Assembly: GCF_900101505.1 (NCBI RefSeq)
Contig: NZ_FMZI01000010.1
Location: 1-64,000, forward strand
DNA from: Antarctobacter albus
Lineage (GTDB): Bacteria > Pseudomonadota > Alphaproteobacteria > Rhodobacterales > Rhodobacteraceae
Direction: 5' to 3'
Length of the DNA stretch: 64,000 nt
Position numbers and translations under genes: made by a program
The notes under the pieces: generated by a model
The model's input: the letters and a program-made list of their open reading frames with translations, nothing else
Told to the model about the DNA's origin: nothing
Database searches by the model: none
Shown here: one piece after another, positions 25,237-37,200 of the stretch
Layout of the letters: the number at the start of each line of letters is the position of its first letter
Numbering within the stretch: position 1 is the first letter of the stretch

Positions 25237-28200
25237 CACTTGGCGCCGGATGGCGCGTGCCGTCCTTTGTGGTGCCTTCCTGTTCGCGGCCCCGGTCCCC
25301 CCCGTTTCTGCACAAAGCACGGGAGGCGCGGATATCGCGGCCATTCGCGCCTCGACGCAGGCCCTGGCGGCGGGGCTTGGACGACCTGACATGATCCGGA
25401 GGACAGAGGAGGTCTCGCTGGACCTTATGTTCCTGTTCCAGGAGATGCAGAACCTGCAGTCCAGCCTGCCGCTCGTCGCGGATCTCTGCGGGCAGGGGCC
25501 CCTGACCCTGGAGGCGCTGGGGCGTACGGACTGCCTGTCGGGATTGATCGATGCCGAACGCCGTGCATGGCGGGTGTCGGCCGAGATCGCGGCGCAGATG
25601 CACCAGGTGGCGGGCATGTCACTGGCCGCGCGCCTGCCGTTGCCGACCATTCCCGAGGAAGAGCGCACCGAGGAGAGCCTGCGCGAGGTCGAGCTGTGGT
25701 GGCGGTACGCGGCGCCCACGGCTTTCGAGGCGGTTTCGCGGATCGGGCGCGAGTGGATGAAACACCGGGGCGGCGAAGCCCCGGACCGGGCCTTGCGCCG
25801 GATGGCGCGCGCCTTGCAACAGATCGAGCGCGAACCGGCAATTGCCCAGTTGCGTAACACGTTGGGACATGTGCCCGACTATCGGGAGATGAGTGACGCC
25901 CTGCAGGTGGTCGTTAATCCGGATCAGGCACTGGAAGCCCGCGCAGAGGCCGCGATGCGATTTGCCGCCGCCTATGCGGACGCACAGGCCCTCGAACTGG
26001 GAACCCTGTTCTCGACGCCAGTAGCGGAGGCGGCCTGCCTCGAACGCCTGCCGGCCGGGATGATCGCCGCCACCCGGGTGGATGGCGCGCTTTGCGTGGC
26101 GGCCTTTGAACGGCTGGCCGAGGCGGCGCAGGCGGAGGCGGGAGAGGTCCTGAACGGCGCTTTCGGCGCGCTGGCCCGAGAGGTGACGGCCAGCGCCCGG
26201 CAAGACACGGCCTTTACGGCGGCGCTGACAGAGGCGTTCGAGGCCCGGATCCTGACCCTGCGGCTGATGCTGGCCAAGGTCGAGGCGATTCCCGCCGAAG
26301 TCGAGTCCTGTGCCGAGGCCGCGCGCCTGATGGCAGCGGCCGATGTCACGGAGAATGCGCGGCGCGGCGGGCTTGACCGTCAGCGCCTGCGATTGATGTC
26401 GGAACGCCTCTCCGCCGTGGCGCGGGTATGTGGAGCGCAGGCGGTCACCGACCAACTGGACACCCTGTGTGACCAGGCCCGCGATGCCATCTCCGGCCCG
26501 GCCCTGCGGTTGGAAAGGGCTCTTGCCGACGCGCCGCGTGCCTTGCCCGGATGCCCGCGCGCCGGCACCCCGGGCACTGGTCCGGAATGTGCTCGGGACA
26601 GGATGCAGGTGGCCTGGGAGAGGTTCGTAAAGGCCGTCGATGTTCCGCAGATCGCCGAGATCTGCAAGTTGGACCCGGATCGGACCCTGGCTGACTGGCA
26701 GGCGGCCTCGGACAAGCTGGGCGAGGAGGGCAAGGCGGCCCTTGATGCGCTGGTCGAGGGCGCATTGGCGACGATCCGGGAAGATGCGATCGACGACGTG
26801 CGCACTGCCTTGGACCGTATCCGTATTCCTGCCGAGATCGCGGAAGGCGTCGAGCAGGCCCTGGCCGGACTGTGCCGGATCAGTGATCCGGGGCTTGACC
26901 GTGCCGGATCTGTTGCGAGGCAACTGGGGGATGCGGTGCTGGCCGAGGTCGGTTTGCTGATCGACGGCAAACGGGCCGAGGAGCTGGAGCCGTTGTGCAG
27001 CCTTGTGGCACGGGGTGAGCCCGTCCTTTCAGGGGCTGAATTGTCGGACATCGCGGTCCAGGCGCTGGGCGACGAAGAGGATCAGAGGATCGCGGCGGCG
27101 AACCGCGTGCTGGCAGCGCTGAAGACCTTGGGTGACAAGGGGGACGGGTTGATCGGCCGTCTGAGCACGGCGGCCATTGTGCTTGAAGGGGCGGCGCTGC
27201 TCGACAATGCGGTGGCTCTTGCCGGAGAGGAGGTCCAATGCGGACCCACGGGTGGGCCCGATCGGTTGCCGGGGTTCGACATGGGCATCCTGTCCAAGGG
27301 CGTGACCCGAAGCTTGACGGTCGAGGAGGGCATCTGGGCGATCCGGATCGAAGCGGACCTGGAACTGGCGATTTGCGGTGAGCGCGCCACGAGCGCAGAT
27401 CAATTGCAGCAGGTCCTGGGCGTCGCGACCGCGACGGCCAGGTTGAGCGAAACCATCGTCATCGGCGAGGAGACCTCGCCTGACGCGGTGCGGCTGCAAC
27501 TGAGCGATGCAATGCGCAAGGCCGTCGCCGAGGCGCGCATCGAGGCAGATCCCGACAAGGTCGCCGCCCAGTTGAAGCGCATCGTTCAGGCGTCGGGCTT
27601 GAGGATGCAGGATTTCGGGGCGCTGAACCTCGCGCTGCTGGAAGATGCCAGTTTCGATCCCGACCACGGGTTGCAGCTGCGGTTCGCCGTGCCCGACCCA
27701 GTGAACAGGACCTACTGTCTCAGCGTGCCGATGTCGAAACCCGCCGCCGACTGCCCCTCTTTCGAAGAGGCGGACAAGGTGGCCCGTGACATCGCGCTGG
27801 CCCTTGCCGAAGCCGCGATAGAAGATCTGTTGACACAGATCGCGCCGGTGTTTGCCCGGGGCGTGGCAGAGATCGACGCGGCAACGGAATTGCGCGATCT
27901 TTTCTCTGAACATGCCGAGGCGTCGGTGGTTCGCCGGACTCACGGCGGAGAGGTGGTCACCGGCCTGCGCATTTCCGTTTCTGCCAGTGCCTTCCGGTCG
28001 CTGACCGATGATCTGGGCCTGCCCGAGTTGCGGGGCGCCTATGTGTTCGATCTGGTCCCGTCGGACCGGGGGATCGCACAGGTCCATGTAAAGGCCCCCA
28101 CCTTCGATTCCGGGGATTTGCTGCGCGCGGCATTGGGTGACGTTTCCGACAAACTGCTTGTCTTCACCGAGGTGGGCGAACCGGGCAAGCCGCCCCAGGG

Positions 28201-31200
28201 CATGAACCTGTCCGGTCGCAACAGGGAACCTTGCCTCAACGCCTATGTGCATCGTGTCGATTTCGGCTCGACGGCGCCGATGCGCGGACAGTTGGGGTAT
28301 TTCTGCCTGAGGCCCGAGCAGCCCGATCCCTGGCTGGTGGTCGATGGCAAGGTCAGCGTGACAAGTGTCGACGGCAGCTGGCAACTGGCCTTGCGGGGCG
28401 TCACCCAGGACAGCGCGGACACCGACGTCTTTGAGCTTGAGGTCCTGGTGACGTCGCTCAGCCCGCTGTTCGACGGGTTGCGCCGCGTGGAAGGATTGAT
28501 CGAGGTTACCCTTCGTGACGGGCATTTCACCCTGCCGTGGGACAGGCCCGAGAATGCGGAACTTTACGCCTATATCGAGCGGTCGTTGAGTGCGCAGATG
28601 CCGCGCGGTGTCCGCATCCACGGTGTCAGGTTGTCCACGCGCGGCATAGACATTTCGATCGATCCAAGCGGGGCGGCGCAGGATGCCTGGAGAGACCTGC
28701 AGAACATGGCGCTGGCGCAAGACGGCCCCTGGCAAGACTGGGCCAGAGATGTCGGCGCGGCCCTTGAAGAGGGGGCAGATTACTTCTGTAATACGGCGGC
28801 GCCGTTGCTTCAGTTGGGGCAGACCATCGAAAAGGGCACTTTGGTCGCCCTGCCAGAGATCTGTGGCGGTGCGGTCAACAGCGAAGGTACGATCCGGCTG
28901 CGCGGGCCAGAGCTGATCGAATGGGCTTGCAGTGCGGCCGGTGTCGGCGCCGGGTCGCCGGTTTCGGACTGCTATGTGACCTTGCCCGAAGAATTGAATG
29001 TCTGCGGGCGGAACATCAACCTCGACTTCGTCTGGGCCGGAGACGGGGGCAACCGCGAGGTGACCTCTCGTGAACTCAGGGATTGTCTCGAAGACCAGGT
29101 CGAGGCCCTTTTGCCCGAGGAGGTGGTATCGGTTGAAGGCGTCGAGCTTGGCTTCGAGGGAACCTGTGCCAGCTCGATGGACCTGGTCGATTGTGCCGTG
29201 ATCGCCCGGATCGAGGTCTCGCTGGAGGACCTGATCGCGGATTACGAGGTCATGGGGGCCGACCTGCTTGCGCGGATCGGCGGTGACGACGGGGCGTGTC
29301 ACCTGTCCGGGGGGGCGCTCTGGGCGACGGGCGTGGTCTCACTGGACGGGATGCTGCGCTTTGGCAGCGGCGATGCGGGGCTGGACGCTCTGGAAAGCCA
29401 GTTCCGCGCCTGCGTGCAGGCCCTGGCCGCAGCAGCGGCCGAGGTTGCGCTGAATGAGGTCAGCAAAGAGCTGGGCAGCGCGCTCTCGCTGGACGAGCTT
29501 TACGATGCCCTGGCCCAGGGGGGCGGGACGGTGCTGGATGGCACCCGGCATACCCTGGATGCCGCGCTGGGCGGGGATGTCGCCTGCCGGTTGAAGGGCC
29601 GCGATGCGGACTGCGGTGCCCTGACCGGGCCCGACGTCCGCGACGGCACCGTGACCGGGGCGGAAATGGTCGCCCAGTTTGACTGGCTGGATCAACGCCT
29701 GGCGCTGAAGGCGGATTTCGCTTGGAATTCGACCCTGATCGACGCGGGTGACCTGCGCCTTGATTTTTCGGACGGTGACGACCCGGCGGACCAGGTAAGG
29801 ACCCGGGCCGTGAAATGGGCCGAACAGCAATGGCGGCATTGGGCGGATCCCGCCGATGCAAGGCTGTCCCTGTCCTGTCCCGGTACGCAGGATGACGACT
29901 GCCTGAACGAGTTGGCGCGCAAACTCGCGCGCAGCCTGTCCGGCGAGGTCCTGCGCTACGAGGGAGGGGCGACCCTGTCCCAGAGCGACACGACATTCGT
30001 GCTTTCGCTGCCCTTTATCGCGCAACTGGACCTGCTGGACCTGCGGGCGAATTTCGTCCTGCGCTGCACCCTGGACGTCAAGGCGTTTCCGAAGGTCGGC
30101 GCGCCGGAGTGTGACACCAAGGGCGCCAATCCCGAAGACCTGGTCATGCAGGCCCTGGCCAATGCTCTGGGACAGTCCGGCGTGCTGAATGCGGGGGACC
30201 GGATCGACCTGGCCATTCTTGAACTGACAATCGTGACCCGGCCAGCCTATGACCCGGTCACGCGCAAGATCGCCGTCACCGCCGAGGCCGGTTTTGCCAA
30301 TCTCGGTCTGAGTGAAACGGTTCCCGCAAGGATCACGCTGGACCGTAACCTGAAGGTCGACGTGGATGTCGACGCAGAGGTCCTGGCGAGCAAGGTCACC
30401 GAGCAACTGGCCTCGGCCATCAACGATCTTGTCGGTGATTATGGTATCGAGATCATCAAACTGTATCCGCGTCCGCTCAGCGGAGGTTTGCCCACCGAAC
30501 TGGTCATAGAAAGCCAGGCCAATATTGCCGGCTTCTTCGCGATCAGCGCGCCGACGGTCGTTCTGTCGGACAACGGCCTGAACGTCGAAGGCCCCAACCG
30601 GTTCGCAATTGCCTTTCCCGACGGCATTTCGATCCCGATACCTCCGATTGCGATCTGTCCGAACGGGGGCGCCATCGAGGACACCAAGCTGTCGATCTTT
30701 GCCGCCATCACCGTGGGTGAATGCAGTGCCAGCTACCTGCTGAATTACCGCGGCAGCGTGACGGTGGATATCGAACGGCCACTGAGGGTCGAGACCGAAG
30801 GCTCTTTGACCCTGCTCAGCATCATCCCGCTGGGCAGCAACGAGGGCTTGATGGACCTCGGTATCCCCCTGATCGAGCAGCGCGCCGAGATCGGCGGCGC
30901 TGTGTCCGACATCTTTGCCATGCGATCGGAATTCAAGATGGACGGCCGGACCCTGACGGTCGAGGCCGATGGCGACGTCAAGGTGTTCCGTGCGCCGGTG
31001 GGCGCAGGGACCTTCCTGCTGGACCTGGACGAGGGCATTCTCGACAGCACGCTGAAGTTCGATGTCGGGTTCGCCAAGGGTGACGGCGCCGTGCGCACCC
31101 AGTCCGGTTTTTCACGGCCCGAGGCGATGGCAAAGACCAGCATGTCCGTGGCAGGTTTCGATGCATTTGCCGCGGATCTGATGGCGCGCACCAACCTTCT

Positions 31201-34200
31201 GCGGACGCGGCTCAGCGTGCTGGGACTGCGGCTGACCGTTGTCTTTCCGGGCCTCGACGCGTTGAACCCTGACAAGATCGCCGACCTCATCAAGGATCTG
31301 CTGACGCCGAACTTCGAAAACCTGGACAAGGCCCTGGCCGCACTGCTGAGCGGCAATGTGACCATCAATCCCTTTGGCGATTTCGGGTCCGGTGGCGATG
31401 GCATGGGCGGCGATGGTGACGGCGACATGGGTGAAAGCGCCGAGGGCACCGGTGCGAGCGACCCGGGCGATGGTCTGGGCGACTCTGCCGATGCGCCTGC
31501 CCCCGATCAGGGGGAGCCGGCAGAGGTTCCCCTGGGTGGAACCCCCGGCATCCTGGGCGTCAAGACCGCCGAACTGTGGTTCCTGCCGTTGCAGGGCGAC
31601 GCTGCCGGCCTGGTCCAGATCGGTACCGGTCCGCGCGGCACGCCGGACGAGGAGAAGGTCGCTGTGGCGCGAATTGCCGATGGCCATTTCGCCCCCGACG
31701 GCAAACCGCTGGGGCGTACCTTGTCGCTCTTGCCAGCGGGTTACAGCCAGTTGCAGGGCGGGACCATCGCCGAAGGTGGCGGCTGTGCCGCCGGTCGGGG
31801 CGATATCGTCTACCTGTACAGCGGCGATAAGGTCCCCCGTCGCGGGTTCTATGAACCCTGCCGTATCACCGGGCCGGATGGGCGCCCGCTGTCGGGCCTG
31901 TCGAACCTGGATGCCGAATTGCGCCGGGATATCATTGGCTTTCATGGGGCGCTGATCAGCGAGATGGGCGTGCGCCCCGAAGAGCCTGACGGCGATTACG
32001 GCCGGCTGATGCTGCGGGCCCGCATCGTGGATGCACAGGCCGACCACGGCCTGCGTGGCATGATCGGGTTTCAGCGGGTGGACGAATTGCTGATCGCCAT
32101 GCGCGGCGCGCTGGACCCGGAGGCCGCGTGTGGTACCTCCGCCGCCCCGGTTCCCGGGGGAGAAATGAAGTCCAAGATCTTCTGGCTGACCGGGATGCGC
32201 AAAGGGGACATCGACAACCCTGAAACGGTACTGCAATCGGTGCGGGCGCTGTGGAATTGCGACGAGGGCACGCTTGCGCGGTTCGACCCCGAGAGCAAGC
32301 GCCTCGCCACGGCGGAGATCCTGTCCAAGAGCGGCGAAAAGGGATTCGAGCGGGTGTCCAAGATGGACCCGCCCAAAGACCCGCCGGTGACGCCGCCACC
32401 CTGGTGCTGCGGGGACGAAGACCCCGAGCCGACCCCGGTTCCGCCAACGCCGACACCCATTCCTCCGATCATACCCTGCGAGACCGGCTGCACCTCTGGC
32501 GTGCGCTTTGGGCCCGAGTCCGAGTTCGGTTGCGGTGTCTGGATCGACGACCGCCTCTCGGGCCGGTTTGCAGCGGGCAACCTTGGGGGAGAGGGCTGTG
32601 CGCCAGGAGAGAGCGCGCGCGCCCTGAACGCCGTGCCGGGCGGGTACTATCCCCTTGTCCTGGCGGGCGCAGAGAACAAGGCGCGATTGGCGCTGGCGCA
32701 TGTGGAAAGTGGGTTCAGTGTCACCGCATCGGAAATGGCTTTTGTCACTGGCATGGATTTTGTCCCCGCCCAGTCCGACATGATGAACGGGTTTCTGCGG
32801 GTTTACGGGCGGGCGGACCCCTCCGGTCTTGAGAGCGCGCGGCTGTTGTCGATTTCCGCGCAGATCGAGGCGCTGGAGGGGCCGCACCCCTCGGGCGGGC
32901 GGCTTTGGTCCCTGCGGTCCGAACACGCTGCCTGGACGATCCGCCAGGCGGGGAACCGGATGGACGACGCCCGGGCGACGGCGGCGGTCGGCGTGCTGAC
33001 GAAGGACGTGCGGGCGGTCGAGGTGCTGGATGACGCCCGGATGCTCGTGGAACGGCCTACGGGCTTGTGGCCGTACCGCTGGACGGGCGAGCGTTGGGAA
33101 GCGCTTGCAGAGGTATTGCGTCGACCGGGCACGGCGATGCTGGAACGGGACGTGGCGCTGGAACTCTATGACCGGATCCCGCAGGCGCCCGAGGCCTATC
33201 ACAAGGTGCGGATCGTCGACTACGACCCGGCCATCAGTGCCTGGGCCTATGCCATCGGTGATGCCAATGGTGTGCCCGGGCGAATGGTCATTCGGAGAAG
33301 CGTCCGGGAAACCTCGGCCTTGGCACCGGAAATCCAAGGGATCTTGAATACGAAAAATCAGGATCATTTTTCGTATTCCGAGGAAAGGGATGCAATTTGG
33401 CTGAGGCTGATCGTTCCCGATGATGCAACGATGGCTGCGATTGGTGCGCGGGTCATTGGTGCGCCTGACTTGCCCAGAGTGTGCGTTTATTCGCCGAATG
33501 GGGCATTGATCCGCGGTCATCACTACACGGTTTCTGACTTGTCGGTCATGCGCTGGACAGTTCAGGAAAACGCGCGCAGTTCACTCGTCAAAGTCGACAA
33601 TTTTCGGCGGGGACAAACGGTCATAGTTTCTCGAAGGCTGGAGACCAGGACGCCGAATATCAGCCGCTCCGACGTGATGAGCGGTTGCGTCGACAGTGAA
33701 ACCAAAGGGGGGCTGGACTACTTCGGCCCTGACCCGCAGGTGACCGAAATCGCGGGTCTTGCATTGGCGCTGGAACGGGAGGGGGCCCTGCGGGCGCTGG
33801 CCGGGGACATGCTCGAAAACCCGGACAAGAGCGGGCTTGAGCTGTTCGAACGGGTCACTGTCGATCGCGGCGGCGCAGCTGTTGCCCGCAGCCTGTATCT
33901 TGCGGAAACGACCGGTGACGCACTGCTGTTCCACAGGTTCATGCCTGGCAAGGATGGGGTCGATGAGATCGGCGCCATCGCGCGGTTTGCAGCGACACCG
34001 CCGCCGCGCCATGCCTGGCCGGCGCTTGCGAAAGAACTGGATACGTCCGACGCCCCCGCGCCGACGATCACCGGCAGCGCGGTCACGATCCCCGTAGTAG
34101 AGGTCGACGAGGCCTGGCAAACGCCGCTGCCGCGTCATGAGGGCAACGGGCGCATCGTGTATTTCCTGAGCGACGACAAGAGCCGTTCGGTCGAGCTTGA

Positions 34201-37200
34201 CGGCGCATTCGCCAATGATCGCAACATCGCGGCGGCCGTGCGCTACCTTTTGGAAACCGGGGCACGTCGCCTGACGCTGCTTCGCAACGAGCCGCCGGTT
34301 GCCGAAGTGCGCCAGCAGCTGTGCGGCCCCGGCGGGGCCTGTGCCGGCGAACTGGTGCGGCTTGCTCTGGGCGGGCAAACCGCCGTCACCTTGCCCCTGG
34401 TCCTGCAAGAGCCGCGCGGGGCGGGTATGGAGAGTGTGGTTTCGATCTTTGCCCGGTTGGCAGAGGAAAGCCCGGACAGGCTGAACGACAGGTTGCCAAC
34501 CGGCGACCCCTGGGCGCAGCCCGGCGCCCGCGTTCTGCGCCTGACCCGGGACGGGCCAGCGCATGTCATCGCCGACGATGGACGCTGGGCCTGCCTCGAT
34601 CTCGACAGGGCACTTGCGACCGCGCCGCAGGTGCGCAGCGCGCTTGCCAACTGGCCGTCGGCCCAGCTTTTGCCGGCGCAGACGGCCGCGCCCTGCGATG
34701 ATCCGCAGGCGGTGACCTGGCGCATCGCCGCCGCCCGCAAGGCGTCCGGGGTGGGGCTGCTCTATCGCCTGGGTGCTGATCAGCCGCTGGATCTTCTGGC
34801 ACTGAGCGAGACGGCCCCGCGCGTAACGACGCCCGCCCCGGTTCGCGATGCGATGAAAGGCGCGCTGGTCGAGGCCTTGCGCGACCGGATCGGACAGCGG
34901 GATGACCTGTCTGTCGTCACCCCCGGCACGGCTCCGACACATATCGATCCGGTTGGGCTTGTCGTCCTTCAGGTGACACGGCCGGGCGGAAAACTGGCCT
35001 GGGTGGCGGGCTTTCACCTGCCAAACCCCGATCCGACGGTGCCAGAGCCGCTGAACTGCGTGCTGGGTGAGGTTTCCGCCGAGGTCAGTCGCCCCCTAAC
35101 CGAGGAGGAAAAACGGATGATGGTCGACCTGGTGGTCGGTGTCATCGATCAACCGGATCAGACCGCCTGCCCGACGGTGGAACGGCGCAGCATCAACCTT
35201 GTCGACGGGTCCGGGGGACCGCAGATCTGGATCGAGTACCCGGATCGAAAATCGCCGGGACCCGAGATCAAGAGCATGTTGCAACGCAGCCGCCACGCGC
35301 AGGTGACCTCGCCGGCATCGCCGCTGCCGGTCGACGTTTTCTACCGGCAGTTCGACCTGTTCGGAGGCAATGCGAGCCTGCGACTGGACACGCGCCTGTT
35401 CGACCAGCTGGAAGAGCCGAGAGCGCGCGCGGTGAGGGACGGGGTACAACGTGCCTTGCTGGAGCTGGCCAAGGCGGCGGGCGACAATCGCGTTCCGGAC
35501 GCGACGCTTTATTGCCGGCCCGATTGCCGCCAGCTTGTCGGTGTGACGTCGCACGGTGACGGCATGGCGGTCTTGGCGCCGCAGGACGGGCAGGGAGTGC
35601 GGATCGTGGTGCTGGAGGATGCGCCACGCCAGTATCCCGACCATGTAGACGGCTTGTCGGCAGGGCTTGCAAGGGTCCATTTCGCGGACTGCGCAGACGC
35701 CCTGTGTCTTGCCCGGTTCAGCCTTGGGGTTGCGGGCGGTGCCATCGCGGCGGGAGAGTTGCCCCAAGGCAAGGTCTATGCGCGGTCTGCCAGCGGTACG
35801 GACCTGCGCTCTCTCGGTGTCCTGCCGTTGACGCAGGCCACCGGTGACCTTTCCGAGGTCGAAGGGGCGATGCGCTCGGTGCTTCTGGGGCGGATCGCGG
35901 CCCGCGGGGCGGCGTTTTCCGTGACGCCGCTGGTGGGGGGCGAATGGGCAGAGCCGGTCGCGCCGGTGCTGCTGGCCTTCCCTGTCGGTGGCGCGTCCCT
36001 GACCCGTCATCAGGCGGTCTTTGCCAATGGCGAAAACGGTCCTGCCTTTCACGTGTCCGAGACATCGTTGCCGTCTCCTTTCATTCGAACCGCACGGCAG
36101 AGCCTCATGGCCGATGGCGTCGATTGGGGGGCATCGGATCACCTGTTCTGGATGATCGGGGCGCCCTCTGGGGCGCCCGTTCTCTTTTCGCTGGAAGGGG
36201 AGCCTGAACGCGATGTTTTGTCGGTGCTGAACCGTCTTGATGCCGATCTCGCCCCCGCAATGACATTCGAAACGCCCTGTCACATCCCTGTGGAGCTGGG
36301 GGCGATGACCCTGACGGGGTTGGATCGTTTCGGGCCGCCGGTGTCTGCCGTATCCTGTCATCCGGTCAGCCCGGCGCTGGTATTTTTGGCCAACGACATG
36401 CCAGAGGCCGTCGTCGTGTCATTCCGGGGGGCGGCGCAAGTGACCATGTCGGGCCCGGCCGAAGACATTGCCGCGGGTGCCGCCGACCGTGCCGCACGAC
36501 TGGCGCAGATGTCGGGCCCGGCGCTTGACGCCGGGATCGGGACCTTCGAGGTCGTGGCGACAGGGGATGGCACACTGATAGCCGCCAGCCGCCCGCCGGT
36601 CGGGGCCGAGCGGCTGATCTGGCGGCAAGCGCCGGATCTGACGGTCGAGCGTCTTGGCGGCTTTGTCGGGGCCGACCTTGAAGACGCCGACCACCAGCTT
36701 CTGCTGGTCGACCTTCGCGGGGTGGCAGATTTCAAGCCGCGTGGCGCGTTTCTGACGGTTGGGGAGCGACAGGGCGTTTTCTTTGACGGCAGGCATCTGA
36801 ACGTGCCGGGGCAACAGGAGGTCATTCGCCGGTTTGCCTATCTCGGAACAGATCCCGTGAGTCCGGAAGATGATCTGCACCGGATCGCGAAATACCTTGA
36901 GGACACCGCCGACGCGTCTGTTCCCGACCAAAGCCATATTGCACATTCGTCGGGGCCGCTTGTCATTCTTGACCACGTGGCGGACCTGCTGGTGCGGGGG
37001 TGGGTTCAGCCCGCGCAAGGAGACTCACGATTGCTGGTGACGCCGGAGGCTTGGCCGGAGCAAGTCCCTGCGGGTGAGGTCGACTGGGTTGCCGGGTTTC
37101 TGTTGGGCGTGCTGGAACGTGGCAAAGACCTGCGGGCCTTTATCGGTCCCGAAGCTGGGGTCTTTGCCGCCTGTAGTCGTGCGTCACCGACCAGTCTGAG

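Noticed and set aside
27029-33523. Long minus-strand open frames (757 and 803 codons) opposite the giant gene
   Set aside because: Arg/His/Gln/Gly-rich translations with no motifs or ribosome sites, explained by strong G/C third-position bias of the + strand gene.
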